Origin: Amycolatopsis oliviviridis
Lineage (GTDB): Bacteria; Actinomycetota; Actinomycetes; Mycobacteriales; Pseudonocardiaceae
Length of the DNA: 64,000 bases
Direction of reading: 5' to 3'
Assembly: GCF_014654365.1 (NCBI RefSeq)
Contig: NZ_BNAY01000008.1
Span: forward strand, 310,001 to 374,000
Made by a program: the position numbers and the translations under genes. The notes under the pieces are model-generated. The model was not told the DNA's origin. It saw only the letters and a list, made by a program, of their open reading frames with translations, and did no database searches. Positions 17,141 to 26,254 of this stretch are shown here, piece after piece. Position 1 is the stretch's first letter, and every line of letters starts with the position of its first letter.

Positions 17141-17758
17141 TCAGGTGGCGAGGGGGACGCCGGAATACCGGCGTTCGAGTTCCTGGCTGGTGGCGTAGTC
17201 CGGCAGCAGCCCCTGCCGTTCCGCCTCGGCGAGCGTGATCGCCACCTGGTCCCGTTCGGACAGGATCGGTTCGACGCCGGGGTCGATGGGCAGGCCGAGC
17301 GCGGGATCCAGGACCGACAGGGCGAGTTCGTTCTCCGCCGTGTAGGCCGTGGAAAGCAGGTACCACATGACGGTGTCGTCTTCGAGCGCCACGAACGCGT
17401 GGCCGACGCCGACGGGGAAGTACATCGCCCGATGGTGCCGCTGGTCCAGCACGACCGCGTCCCACCGGCCGAACGTCGGCGAGCCGACCCGGATGTCGAC
17501 CACGATGTCCAGGGCCTTGCCGCTCGCGCAATAGACGTACTTCGCGGTACCCGGCGGTGTCGTCGTGTAGTGGATCCCCCGCACCACGCCGCGTTTGGAC
17601 CGGCTGTGATTCGTCTGCACCACCGGGAAGAGCGGGCTTCCGTGGGCCTCGGTGAAGGCCTCCTCCTGGAGCGGCGAGACGAACAGGCCCCGGTCGTCGG
17701 GGAACACCCGGGGGGTGAACTCGATCGCCCCCTCGACGGCGAGTTTGCGTGATTGCAC
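17141..17758 (-). CDS. dvaD: dTDP-4-keto-deoxyhexose 5-epimerase (RmlC-like cupin)
   Basis: 205 aa starting at a GTG with GGGAGCAG upstream. It is of the RmlC/EvaD family: FTPRVFPDDRGLF, SRSKRGVVRGIHYTT (catalytic His) and RAMYFPVGVGHAFVAL. It epimerises the sugar intermediate to the L series during vancosamine-type synthesis. It follows the aminotransferase gene by 23 bp in the same unit. The longer upstream open frame overlaps the aminotransferase and is not coding. Confidence 0.92.
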   Translation of the reverse strand: MQSRKLAVEGAIEFTPRVFPDDRGLFVSPLQEEAFTEAHGSPLFPVVQTNHSRSKRGVVRGIHYTTTPPGTAKYVYCASGKALDIVVDIRVGSPTFGRWDAVVLDQRHHRAMYFPVGVGHAFVALEDDTVMWYLLSTAYTAENELALSVLDPALGLPIDPGVEPILSERDQVAITLAEAERQGLLPDYATSQELERRYSGVPLAT

Positions 17759-17781
17759 GGCTGCTCCCGTGGTCGGCGTGA

Positions 17782-18891
17782 TCAGAGCGCGGACAGCACT
17801 TCGCGGACCGCGTGGATGACCTTGTCCTGCAGGTCCGGGGAAAGCGCGGGGTACATCGGCAGCGAGAAGATCTCGGTCGCCAGCTTCTCGGTGACCGGCA
17901 GCGATCCCGTCTCGTAGCCGAGGTGCGCGAATCCGGTCATGGTGTGCACCGGCCACGGGTAGCTGATGTTCAGGTGGATGTCGTACGCCTTGAGCCGCTC
18001 GATGATCTCGTCGCGTCGCGGGTGCCGCACCACGTAGACGTAGTACACGTGCTCGTTGCCGGGCGCGGTCCGCGGGAGCTTCAGCTCGGTGTCGCCGAGC
18101 CCCTCGACGTAGCGCTCGGCGACGGCCCGCCTGCCCGCCGTGTACGCGTCGAGCCGCTTGAGCTTGCGCCGCAGGATCTCCGCCTGGACCTCGTCCAGCC
18201 TGCTGTTGTGGGCGGGCGTCTCCACCGTGTAGTAGCGCTCTTCCATGCCGTAGTACCGCAAGCGCCGCAGCCGCCGGTCCACGGCCTCGTCGGAGGTGAT
18301 GGCCGCGCCGCCGTCGCCGTACGCGCCGAGCACCTTGGTGGGATAGAAGGAGAACGCGGCCGCGTCGCCGGTCGTTCCCGCGATCGTCCCGTTCTGGCGG
18401 GCACCGTGCGCCTGGGCGCAATCCTCCAGAATGGACAGTCCGTGCTTCGCGGCGAGTTCCTTCAGCGGGGCCATGTCCACGCACTGGCCGTACAGGTGCA
18501 CGGGCAGCAGGCATTTGGTGCGCTCGGTGATCGCGGCTTCGACCAGGCCGGTGTCCATCAGGAAGTCGTCCTCGCGGACGTCGACGAAGACCGGGGTGGC
18601 CCCGGTGCCGTCGATGGCGACGACGGTCGGCGCGGCGGTGTTGGACACCGTGATCACCTCGTCGCCCGGCCCGACACCCAGCGCCTGCAGGGCGAGCTTG
18701 ATCGCGTTCGTCCCGTTGTCGAGACCGACGCAGTGCCCGGCTCCGTGGTACGCGGCGAATTCCGACTCGAAGCCGCGCAGGCTCGCGCCGAGCACGAGCT
18801 GTCCCGAGTTGAAGACCGTTTCGACCGCGTCCAGCAGATCGAGCCGCTCCGTCCCGTATTCGGCCAGGTAATCCCATACGCGCGTGGTCAT
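17782..18891 (-). CDS. dvaB: dTDP-sugar C-3 aminotransferase (DegT/DnrJ/EryC1 family)
   Basis: 369 aa. PLP-dependent sugar aminotransferase, with the lysine in FSYPTKVLGAYGDGGA (sequence reads SFYPTKVLG) and conserved GLDNGTNAIKLALQALG and EDCAQAHGAR. It installs the 3-amino group of the vancosamine-type sugar. AAAGG precedes the ATG, which overlaps the ketoreductase stop (ATGA). Confidence 0.93.
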   Translation of the reverse strand: MTTRVWDYLAEYGTERLDLLDAVETVFNSGQLVLGASLRGFESEFAAYHGAGHCVGLDNGTNAIKLALQALGVGPGDEVITVSNTAAPTVVAIDGTGATPVFVDVREDDFLMDTGLVEAAITERTKCLLPVHLYGQCVDMAPLKELAAKHGLSILEDCAQAHGARQNGTIAGTTGDAAAFSFYPTKVLGAYGDGGAAITSDEAVDRRLRRLRYYGMEERYYTVETPAHNSRLDEVQAEILRRKLKRLDAYTAGRRAVAERYVEGLGDTELKLPRTAPGNEHVYYVYVVRHPRRDEIIERLKAYDIHLNISYPWPVHTMTGFAHLGYETGSLPVTEKLATEIFSLPMYPALSPDLQDKVIHAVREVLSAL

Positions 18892-19859
18892 GTGCGAACC
18901 TTTCCATGAACTGATGACGTCAAAGCGGCGACAGTGCGACGCACCCCTTCGGGCAGCGAGATCTCCGGACGCCAGCCGGTGATCGCCCGAAACGGCGTGG
19001 AATCGATGGTGATACTCAGGAAATCCGTCTCGGGCGCGTGCGACGGCGGTTCCACACAGGTCACTTCCACCGGGCTGTTCCCGGTGTGCTCGGACATCTC
19101 CTCCGCCACGAGCCGGAAGACCTCGCCCAGCCGGTCACCCCGGCCCGCACCGATCAGCCAATGCCCGCCCGCCAGGGAATCCGGATGATCCAGCGCCGCC
19201 GTGAACGCGGCCGCGACGTCGTCGACGTGGACCAGGTCGCGCCGCACCGTGCCGTCTCCCCAGATGGTGAGCGGCAGGCCTTCGAGTGCCCGCCGCGCCA
19301 TGGCGGACACGACGCCGCGGTCGTGGTTCGCGTCTTCCGTGACGGTCTCGCCGAAGATGGTCGGCAGCCGCAGGCTGATCCCGCGGACCAGGCCGTCGGC
19401 CGTGGCCTTCTTGAGAAACTGTTCCGCCGCCAGCTTTTGCACGTCGTAAGGTGTCGCCGGGTGGTCGGGCTCGGTCCCGTCGAGCGGTTCGCGGGGCGGT
19501 ACCCCGACCTGCGAGGTGGAACCGGCGAACACCACTACCGGAGGCGGCCCGTGGCCGCCGCCGATGATCTCGACGAGGTCCCGCAGCACGCCCGCGTTCA
19601 CGCGTTCGGCGCCCTCGGCCGCGCGCCAGCCGCCCTCTCCCAGCAGCAGGTACACGATCGCGTCCGATCCCGCGACCGCGCCGGCGAGCGCGGCCCGGTC
19701 GGTGAGGTCGGCGCTGACGACGGTGGTCTCGGCCTGGCCTGCCGGCGGCGTGATCCGCCTGCGCGCCACCGCCCGCAGCCGGATCGGCCTCCGCGCCAGC
19801 GCGCGGGTGACCGCCGAACCGACGAAGCCCGACGCGCCGAGGACGGTGACCGTCTTCAT
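18888..19859 (-). CDS. dvaE: dTDP-4-keto-sugar reductase (NAD-dependent epimerase/dehydratase family)
   Basis: 323 aa. An N-terminal Rossmann motif (VTVLGASGFVGSAV) and the SDR pair Tyr/Lys in TPYDVQKLAAEQ identify an extended short-chain reductase. In chloroeremomycin the homologue EvaE performs the final C-4 reduction to dTDP-L-epivancosamine. In balhimycin, whose sugar keeps a 4-keto/hydrate form, the homologue is also present, so this gene does not distinguish the two products. The dvaA stop lies one base before its ATG. Confidence 0.9.
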   Translation of the reverse strand: MKTVTVLGASGFVGSAVTRALARRPIRLRAVARRRITPPAGQAETTVVSADLTDRAALAGAVAGSDAIVYLLLGEGGWRAAEGAERVNAGVLRDLVEIIGGGHGPPPVVVFAGSTSQVGVPPREPLDGTEPDHPATPYDVQKLAAEQFLKKATADGLVRGISLRLPTIFGETVTEDANHDRGVVSAMARRALEGLPLTIWGDGTVRRDLVHVDDVAAAFTAALDHPDSLAGGHWLIGAGRGDRLGEVFRLVAEEMSEHTGNSPVEVTCVEPPSHAPETDFLSITIDSTPFRAITGWRPEISLPEGVRRTVAALTSSVHGKVRT

Positions 19860-19860
19860 G

Positions 19861-21291
19861 TCAGGCACCGCCTTGAGGCTGCGCCGCCGCGGCGTTGAGG
19901 CAGGCGAGCAGCGTACGCGCCTCGACGTTGACGTAGTGCCCGTGCCGGGTGAGCGCGGTGAGCTGGCCCGGGGTGACCCAGGCGTAGCCGGGCGGCGGGT
20001 CGACCGTGTCGTCCGCCTCGATCGCGAGATAGCGGGCCCTGACACTGAGGAAGCGGCCGCCTTCCTCGGAATGGATCGCCTCGTAACGGATCCGCGACCG
20101 CGGCGCGCCGAGGACGGCGTCGAGGAAGGGCGGGCGTTCCTCCGCGGGCAGATGCGTGTAGTTCTGAGGCGTGCACTGGACGGTCGGCGCCAGCTCGACC
20201 GTGTCCAGGAAACCGCCGTCGGCGCGGGCGTGCACCAGGACGTGCGGCACGCCGCCGATCTCGCGGACGAGGAACGCGATGAGGCCCATCCCGACCGATT
20301 CGATCAACGGCTGGGTCCAGGTGACCTTCTCGCGGTTGCTGCCCTTGACCGCGACCGCGAGGACCTTGAAGTAGCGGCCGTCCTCGTGCTCGATCTCCTC
20401 GACGCCCTGCCTCCAGTCGCGCACTTCCTTGAGCGGGATGCGGCTGGCGCGGATGTCGTGCCGCGAGCGCTCGTTCGTGAACCACGACAGCAGCTGGACG
20501 TCGGAGAACAGCGCGCCGGGTGCCTTGTCGTGGTACGGCAGGCACGACAGCACGCTCCTGGCGTTCATGTTGATCGTCTCGTCCTCGTGCATCAGCTCCG
20601 CGATCTGGCCGAGGGTGAGCCAGCAGAAGTCGTCCCACAGCGGCACGTCGTCGACGGTCTCGACGATCATGTTGCGATTCGACTTCTGAAGGAACCACGA
20701 GCCCTGTTCCGCCTGGAGGACGTCGACAATGACGTGCTCCGGATCGGGCGGGGCGAAGTACTCGATCAGCTTGACGTTCGTGCCGCCGTGCGCCTTGGTG
20801 TAGTTGCTGCGGGTGGCCTGCACGGTCGGCGAGAGCTGAACCAGGTTGGGGTTCCCCGGCTCCATCTTGGCCTGCATCAGGAAATGCAGCACACCGCCGA
20901 ACTCCTTGGCCAGGATGCCGAGGATGCCCACCTCGGGCTGTTTGATGACCGGCTGCTGCCATTCGCGGTAGGGGCCGTCGCCGTGCGGGCCGTCGGCCTC
21001 GACGACGTGCAGGCCCTCGATGGTGAAGAACCGCCCGCTCCGGTGCACGAGGTTGCCGGTGGCTTCTTCGAATCCCCATTGGTCCAGCTCCGCGAAGGGG
21101 ATGCGTTCGACGTGGAACACGTTGGCCTCGCGGCGTTCGGCGATCCAGGCGCGGACGTCCTCGGTCCGCAGGTGCGCGCCGTCGGTGGTCGAGGCGGACA
21201 AGGCAACGCGGTCCGCGTGGCCGAGGGCGTCACGGGGACGCACCGCGGCCGGCGGGTCAAGGAAGGGCGGCGCCAACGGACTCCTTGTCAT
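19861..21291 (-). CDS. dvaA: dTDP-4-keto-6-deoxyglucose 2,3-dehydratase
   Basis: 476 aa from ATG (MTRSPLAPPFLDPPAAV). It is of the EvaA/TylX3 family, which removes the C-2 hydroxyl to start deoxysugar synthesis. The protein is an internal duplication typical of the family: a segment with LVQLSPTVQATRSNYT in the first half is echoed by TVELAPTVQCTPQNYT in the second. It is the first gene of the dvaA-E-B-D unit, preceded by a 131-bp gap that probably holds a promoter. I looked there for a Bbr-type operator and did not find an exact one. Confidence 0.93.
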   Translation of the reverse strand: MTRSPLAPPFLDPPAAVRPRDALGHADRVALSASTTDGAHLRTEDVRAWIAERREANVFHVERIPFAELDQWGFEEATGNLVHRSGRFFTIEGLHVVEADGPHGDGPYREWQQPVIKQPEVGILGILAKEFGGVLHFLMQAKMEPGNPNLVQLSPTVQATRSNYTKAHGGTNVKLIEYFAPPDPEHVIVDVLQAEQGSWFLQKSNRNMIVETVDDVPLWDDFCWLTLGQIAELMHEDETINMNARSVLSCLPYHDKAPGALFSDVQLLSWFTNERSRHDIRASRIPLKEVRDWRQGVEEIEHEDGRYFKVLAVAVKGSNREKVTWTQPLIESVGMGLIAFLVREIGGVPHVLVHARADGGFLDTVELAPTVQCTPQNYTHLPAEERPPFLDAVLGAPRSRIRYEAIHSEEGGRFLSVRARYLAIEADDTVDPPPGYAWVTPGQLTALTRHGHYVNVEARTLLACLNAAAAQPQGGA

Positions 21292-21422
21292 GACCGGCTG
21301 ATCCCCTTTGCGTGCCAACGAAAACTTCGGTCTCTTCCGCCCCGCGTCCGACCGGAAAGGACTCCTGGAACGGTAACTTCGGTCCGGTGTGGCGGTCCAG
21401 GTCGTCCAATCCCCACAGAGCG

Positions 21423-22772
21423 TTAAAGCGGTTGTTCCTGCTCGCTTTTCGCCGGTTGCGAAGACCACGCCCGGTGCTCGGACTCGCGGACTTCTTCCTC
21501 GGCGGTCTGCTCCAGCCTCTTCATCGCGAACCGCAGGATCGGCGGCGCCATCAGCGAAGTGACGATCGCGACCAGGATGATGATCGTGTAGATCTCGACG
21601 CTGAGGATGCCCAGCCGCAGCCCCACCATGGCCACCACGATCTCGATGACACCGCGCGCGTTCAGTCCGGCGCCGAGCGCCAGCCCCTCCCATTTGTTCA
21701 GGCCGCTGAGCCGCGCGCCGGCGTACGCGCCGACGAATTTGCCGACGATGGCCAGTGCGAGCACCGCCAGCCCGGTGAGCAGGACCTGCGGGCGGATCAG
21801 CGCGGTGAGATCCATCCGCAATCCGGCCGTGGCGAAGAAGACCGGCGCGAAGACGGCAAGGACGACCGTGCGCAGCGGAGCCAGTTTGGCCGGTTCCACC
21901 TTGCCCGCGGTGCTGATCAGGATGCCGCAGAGGAAGGCGCCGAAGATCGCCTCCAGGCCGAGCGCCTGCGTTCCGGCCGAGGCCAGGAGGATCAGGACGA
22001 CGGCGGCGGAGACGGTGAGCCCGGGACCGTCGGATCTGGCCGCCGCGCGCAGCACACCCCGGACCAGCGGCCTGCCGAGGGTGAGCGCGAAGACGATGAC
22101 GCCGATCAGGTAACCGAGCGAGATGAGCACGGCGCCCGCGGACACGGCGGTGACCGCCATCGCGCTGACGATGGACAGCATGAACCAGCCGAAGGCGTCC
22201 TCGATCGCACCTGCGGCGAGCGTGAGCTGCCCGACGTTGCGGTGCAGCAGTTTCATGTCCATCAGGGTCTTGGCGATGACCGGGATGGCGCTGACGCACA
22301 ACGCCACGCCGAGGAACAGCGCGAAGACGGTGCTGTCCGTGCCTTCGGGAACCAGCACCTTGGGCAGGACGTACCCCGCGCCGATACCGAGTCCGAGAGG
22401 GACGATCAGGCCGCCGAGACCCACCCCGGCGGCCGCGGCGCGCCGCCGCTTGAGCAGGCCCATGTCCATCTGCATACCGGTGAAACCGACCAGCAGGATG
22501 ACACCGATCTGCCCGACTGCGTCGAGAAGGTGGTACTGCTCGTCGACGGCGGGGAAAAGCCAGCCGTGCAGCCCCGGTGCGGCCCAGGCCAGCAACGACG
22601 GACCCAGGATCACCCCGACGACCAGTTCGCCGACCACCGCGGGCATCCCGAACCGGGCGGCCAGCCGCCCGAAGACGACGGCGAGCAGGAGCAGCAAACC
22701 GACCTGCAGCAAGAAGATCAGGAGACTGTGGGCGGCGATCGGGGCGACCGGCGCCGGAAGCGAGAGAAACAC
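21423..22772 (-). CDS. Cation/proton antiporter (CPA2/KefB-like)
   Basis: 449 aa with about 12 hydrophobic segments from residue 15 to 420. The family features LLAVVFGRLAARFGMPAVVGELVVGVILGP (given in part: PAVVGELVVGVILGP) near the N-terminus and AAGAIEDAFGWFML mid-protein are present; the tail is short and charged. Homologues sit at this position in the balhimycin and chloroeremomycin clusters. Its role there is not essential to known chemistry; export or pH homeostasis is inferred. The GTG start is preceded closely by AAGGAGGAAG, so a start a few codons downstream is possible. Confidence 0.88.
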   Translation of the reverse strand: MFLSLPAPVAPIAAHSLLIFLLQVGLLLLLAVVFGRLAARFGMPAVVGELVVGVILGPSLLAWAAPGLHGWLFPAVDEQYHLLDAVGQIGVILLVGFTGMQMDMGLLKRRRAAAAGVGLGGLIVPLGLGIGAGYVLPKVLVPEGTDSTVFALFLGVALCVSAIPVIAKTLMDMKLLHRNVGQLTLAAGAIEDAFGWFMLSIVSAMAVTAVSAGAVLISLGYLIGVIVFALTLGRPLVRGVLRAAARSDGPGLTVSAAVVLILLASAGTQALGLEAIFGAFLCGILISTAGKVEPAKLAPLRTVVLAVFAPVFFATAGLRMDLTALIRPQVLLTGLAVLALAIVGKFVGAYAGARLSGLNKWEGLALGAGLNARGVIEIVVAMVGLRLGILSVEIYTIIILVAIVTSLMAPPILRFAMKRLEQTAEEEVRESEHRAWSSQPAKSEQEQPL

Positions 22773-22802
22773 CTTCCTCCTTCGGGAAAGTTCGGTTCGG
22801 CG

Positions 22803-23879
22803 TCAGCCGTGACGGGAGACCCTGGTGCCCAGCCGGCGGGCCGCGCCCACCGAGTCACAGCCCGCGAGGCCCAGCGCGTTCCGGAATTCGACGGCGAGCA
22901 GGTCGAGCAGCTCCCGGGCGCCGTCCTCGCCGCCCGCGGCGAGCCCCCACATCACCGGCCGTCCGACCAGGACGGCCGACGCCCCCAGCGCGATCGCCTT
23001 GAGGATGTCGCCGCCGCTCCGGATCCCGCCGTCCAGCAGCACTTCGCAACCGCCGGAGACGGTGGCGGCGATCTCGCCCAGCATCTCGATTCCCGGCACG
23101 GCGCCGTCCAACTGCCTGCCTCCGTGGTTGGACACCACGATCCCGCCGACGCCCGCGTCGACGGCACGGCTCGCGTCCTCGACCGCGAGGATCCCCTTGA
23201 GCACCACCGGGAGCTTCGTGTGCGCACGGACCGCCTCGACGGATTCCCAGGTGGCCGGGGCGAATTCGCGCGCGGTGTGGTCCGCGACCGCCGAATGCCC
23301 GCTGGACCGGCGGTGCGCGGCGTCCCCGGCGTCGAAGTTGGCCGCCGTCACGGAATCCGGCAACGCGAAGCCGTTCCGCAGATCACGCAGGCGCCGTCCC
23401 ATCCACGGGACGTCCACGGTGAACACGATCGCCTCGCAGCCGGCGTCCTCCGCGCGGCGGACGAGATCGAGCGATCGTTTCTCGTCGCGCAGCCAGTACA
23501 GCTGGAACCAGGGCCGTCCGCCGACGGCCGCGATCTCCTCCAGCGGGACACTGCTCAGCGTGCAGATGGTGTACGGCACGCCGGCGTCCCGGGCGGCGCG
23601 GGCCGCCGCGAGTTCGCCTTCGGGATGGAACAACCGCTGGTACGCGACCGGCGCGACCGCCACCGGCAGTTCGGCGCGGCGGCCGAGGATCTCGGTCCCG
23701 ATGGTGCCGCCGGTCAGCTCACGCAGCATCCGCGGGATCACGAAGATCCGCTCGAGCGCGGCGCGGTTGGCCTCCAGGGAGGCCTCCGCGCCGCTGCCCC
23801 CGGCGAGGAAGTCCCAGATCTCGCCGGGGAGGACGGCCCGCGCCGAACGCTCGAGATCGTCCAGGCAGAAGTGGGTCAT
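22803..23879 (-). CDS. hmo: Hydroxymandelate oxidase (FMN-dependent alpha-hydroxy acid oxidase)
   Basis: 358 aa. It oxidises 4-hydroxymandelate to 4-hydroxybenzoylformate, the second step to Hpg. It is of the glycolate oxidase/mandelate dehydrogenase family: N-terminal WDFLAGGSGAEASLEANR, the FMN-site LPVAVAPVAYQRLFHPEGE, the catalytic His/Arg motif IVVSNHGGRQLDG, and the phosphate site LLDGGIRSGGDILKAIALGA. The ATG overlaps the hmaS stop (ATGA), so the two are translationally coupled. Confidence 0.95.
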   Translation of the reverse strand: MTHFCLDDLERSARAVLPGEIWDFLAGGSGAEASLEANRAALERIFVIPRMLRELTGGTIGTEILGRRAELPVAVAPVAYQRLFHPEGELAAARAARDAGVPYTICTLSSVPLEEIAAVGGRPWFQLYWLRDEKRSLDLVRRAEDAGCEAIVFTVDVPWMGRRLRDLRNGFALPDSVTAANFDAGDAAHRRSSGHSAVADHTAREFAPATWESVEAVRAHTKLPVVLKGILAVEDASRAVDAGVGGIVVSNHGGRQLDGAVPGIEMLGEIAATVSGGCEVLLDGGIRSGGDILKAIALGASAVLVGRPVMWGLAAGGEDGARELLDLLAVEFRNALGLAGCDSVGAARRLGTRVSRHG

Positions 23880-24937
23880 CGACGGACGGGGCCGAGCTTG
23901 CTCTGTCCGGTCCGCTCCAGCTCCACGGCTTCGTACAGGGCCTTGATGTTGGAGCTGCCGAAGGTGCCGGCGCCCTGCCGCTCGATGATCTCGAAGAAGA
24001 TGGTCTTCCGCGGATGCGTGGAGGCGGTGAAGATCTGGAACAGCTGGCCGCCGTGGTCCTCGTCGGCGAGCAGCTTCGTCGCCCGCAGGTCGTCCAGCGA
24101 GTGCGTCTCCAGTTCGATCCGCTCGCCGAGCAGGTCGTAGTAGGCGTCCGGGGTCTTCAGGAACTCCACCCCGCGCGAGGAAAGCTCCTTGACCGCGCGG
24201 ACCGCGTCCGGGCTGGTGAAGGCGATGTGCTGCACGCCGGATCCGTGGTGTTCCTTGATGAAGTCGTCGATCTGGCCGGGGTCGGCGTTCTTGTCCGGCT
24301 CGATCAGGGTGAGGGTGACCGCCCCCGAAACGCTCTGCACGACGGTGGAGTTCATCGCCTGGGCACCGACCACGATGTGCTCTTCGAAGATCTGCTTGAA
24401 CCCGAGGGCGCGCTCGTAGAAGGCCACCGTGGGGCCGAGATCCCCCGCGTTCAGGCAGACCGCGAAGTGGTCGATCGCGAGCAGTTCCAATACTCCCTTG
24501 CCGCGGAAGGCGTCCGGCGATTCACCGGAGACGTCCCGCTGGATCAGGGTGTGCACGACGTCGCCGAAGCCGCTGACGGTGGCCGTGACGACCGAGTCCG
24601 CGCGCTCGCCCGGCTCGCGGATGGCCTCCGCGCCCGCCTTCACCGCGGCCTCGAAGGCGGCGGCCACGTCCGGGGTGCGCAGCGCGATGTCGGCGACGCC
24701 TTCACCGTGGGTCTGCAGGTAGGTCGCCCCGGGGTGCCGGTCCGACGTCGGCTCGGTGAGGACCAGCGCGATCGGTCCCTGTCGCAGTGTCACGCTCCGG
24801 TGGTCGGCCGACCGGTCGGTGGAGGCGACGGAGAAGCCGTACTTGTCCATCCAGCCCGACGCGGCGACCTCGAGGTTGGCCACGTACATTTCCACATAGT
24901 CGATCTCGAAGCTCTGCGTGCTTTCTTGAGAAGACAA
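23876..24937 (-). CDS. hmaS: 4-hydroxymandelate synthase (HPPD-like Fe(II) dioxygenase)
   Basis: 353 aa. It converts 4-hydroxyphenylpyruvate to 4-hydroxymandelate, the first committed Hpg step. Two vicinal-oxygen-chelate domains; the Fe(II) ligands are visible as His157 (AIDHFAVCLNAGDLG), His237 (GVQHIAF) and Glu316 (IFFEIIER). I chose the TTG start because GGAGG lies 7 bp upstream and the protein then begins where the family does (SFEIDYVEMYV). Upstream codons are open but unsupported. It heads the hmaS-hmo(-antiporter) unit; two dyads lie upstream. Confidence 0.93.
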   Translation of the reverse strand: MSSQESTQSFEIDYVEMYVANLEVAASGWMDKYGFSVASTDRSADHRSVTLRQGPIALVLTEPTSDRHPGATYLQTHGEGVADIALRTPDVAAAFEAAVKAGAEAIREPGERADSVVTATVSGFGDVVHTLIQRDVSGESPDAFRGKGVLELLAIDHFAVCLNAGDLGPTVAFYERALGFKQIFEEHIVVGAQAMNSTVVQSVSGAVTLTLIEPDKNADPGQIDDFIKEHHGSGVQHIAFTSPDAVRAVKELSSRGVEFLKTPDAYYDLLGERIELETHSLDDLRATKLLADEDHGGQLFQIFTASTHPRKTIFFEIIERQGAGTFGSSNIKALYEAVELERTGQSKLGPVRR

Positions 24938-24968
24938 GGCATTCCTCCGTGGAATAGATGTGATCCTC

Positions 24969-25000
24969 ATGCACAGGATGACCCGAAGCCCCTTGTGCAT
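24969..25000. promoter_or_regulatory. Dyad upstream of hmaS
   Basis: ATGCACA and TGTGCAT form a perfect 7-bp inverted repeat separated by 18 bp, 32-63 bp upstream of the hmaS start. Position and spacing suit an operator. It does not match the GTCCAR-N17-TTGGAC consensus. Confidence 0.35.
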
Positions 25001-25022
25001 CAATGGTGTCCGCTTGACACTC

Positions 25023-25041
25023 TCCGTCCACACAGGACGGA
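25023..25041. terminator. Small hairpin between oxyD and hmaS
   Basis: TCCGTCC / GGACGGA arms around ACACA, 8 bp after the oxyD stop. It is short and lacks a T-tract, so it is a weak terminator or part of the hmaS regulatory region. Confidence 0.3.
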
Positions 25042-25048
25042 CATGGAC

Positions 25049-26239
25049 TCAGCGGCCGATGAACCGCACCGGGAGTTCCCGGTACCCCTGCACGACGATC
25101 GCGCGCAGCCAGGCGGGTTCGGCCACCAGGTCCACTCGCGACACTCGCTCGGCCACCTCCCGCAGCACGACCGCCAGTTCGATCCTGGCGAGCGCGGACC
25201 CGAGACAGTGGTGCATCCCGTGCCCGAAGGCGATGTGCCGGTTGGGTTTCCGTCCCGGCCGGAACGTGTCGGGATCGTCGAACACGGCGGGATCCCGGTT
25301 CGCGGCGGGCAGCCACGCGACCACCGGCGTGCCGGGCGGCAGGTCGCGGCCGTTGATCGTGACGTCGCCGGTCGTCACCCGCAGCACGTGCATCGCGGGC
25401 GAAGTCCAGCGCAGCACTTCGTCCACGACCGTGTCGACGTCCGCGCCCCCGTCCCGCACCTGGTCCAGCAGGCCCGGCACGGTGGCGAACGCGTGCACCG
25501 CACCGGTGATCGCGTGCCGGGTGGTCTCGTTGCCGCCGATCAGCACGTTGTCGCAGTTGAGCACGACGTCGTCGATCGACAGTTCGTCGTCGGTCAGCAG
25601 CGTGCTGACGAGGTCGTCGCCGGGGCTCGCGCGGCGCGCGCCGATCAGCTCGTCGAAGTAGACGAGGATCTCGGTGTGCGCCTGACGCGGCGTCATCCCG
25701 TCGAACAACGCGTCCTCGCCGCCGAACGCGTGATTGGTCAGGTCGATGAGCATGTCCTGGTCCTCGGCGGGGACCCCGAGGATGTCGCAGACGACCGCGG
25801 CGGGGATCCGCGGGCCGATCTCGGCGGCGACGTCGCACACCTCGCCGTCGAGCACCCGGTCGAGCACGCCGCTCACCTCGGTCCGCACCCGGTCCGACAG
25901 TTTTTTCGCGGCCGCCCTGGACAGCAGCGGCCCGACCAGTTTGCGCAGTTTCCGGTGCTGGTCCTGTTCGGACACCACCATCATCTGGCCACCCGAGGTG
26001 TCCGGGTGGTCCCGGTCGAAGCCGATCATCATCCCGTACTCGGAGGTGAACGGGGCGTTCGGCCCGAGGACCGCGGCACACGCCCGATGCGAGAACACCG
26101 ACCAGAAACCGGTGGGAGAACTGCCCGGCTCGCTCCACACCATCGCGTCTTCCGCCGCGTGCTCACGCCACCGGGCGTGGCGGTCCAAGGTCGTGTACAG
26201 ATCGGGGTCGCCGAGGTCGACGGTCTTCGTCGTCTGCAT
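25049..26239 (-). CDS. oxyD: OxyD, cytochrome P450 tyrosine beta-hydroxylase
   Basis: 396 aa. P450 with the I-helix GGNETTRHAITG and the heme loop FGHGMHHCLGSALA. In the family OxyD hydroxylates the beta-carbon of tyrosine while it is tethered to the carrier domain of BpsD; Bhp then releases beta-hydroxytyrosine. It differs from OxyA-C in reading GVPAEDQ where they have PRDD(Q/R), in line with not docking on the X domain. It lies 15 bp after bpsD in the bhp-bpsD-oxyD unit. Confidence 0.94.
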   Translation of the reverse strand: MQTTKTVDLGDPDLYTTLDRHARWREHAAEDAMVWSEPGSSPTGFWSVFSHRACAAVLGPNAPFTSEYGMMIGFDRDHPDTSGGQMMVVSEQDQHRKLRKLVGPLLSRAAAKKLSDRVRTEVSGVLDRVLDGEVCDVAAEIGPRIPAAVVCDILGVPAEDQDMLIDLTNHAFGGEDALFDGMTPRQAHTEILVYFDELIGARRASPGDDLVSTLLTDDELSIDDVVLNCDNVLIGGNETTRHAITGAVHAFATVPGLLDQVRDGGADVDTVVDEVLRWTSPAMHVLRVTTGDVTINGRDLPPGTPVVAWLPAANRDPAVFDDPDTFRPGRKPNRHIAFGHGMHHCLGSALARIELAVVLREVAERVSRVDLVAEPAWLRAIVVQGYRELPVRFIGR

Positions 26240-26254
26240 GAAGGGATCTCCAGA

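Noticed and set aside
21292..21422. Bbr-type operator upstream of dvaA
   Set aside because: GTCCAG and GTCCAA occur but no TTGGAC/CTGGAC follows at 17 bp; no acceptable match was found.
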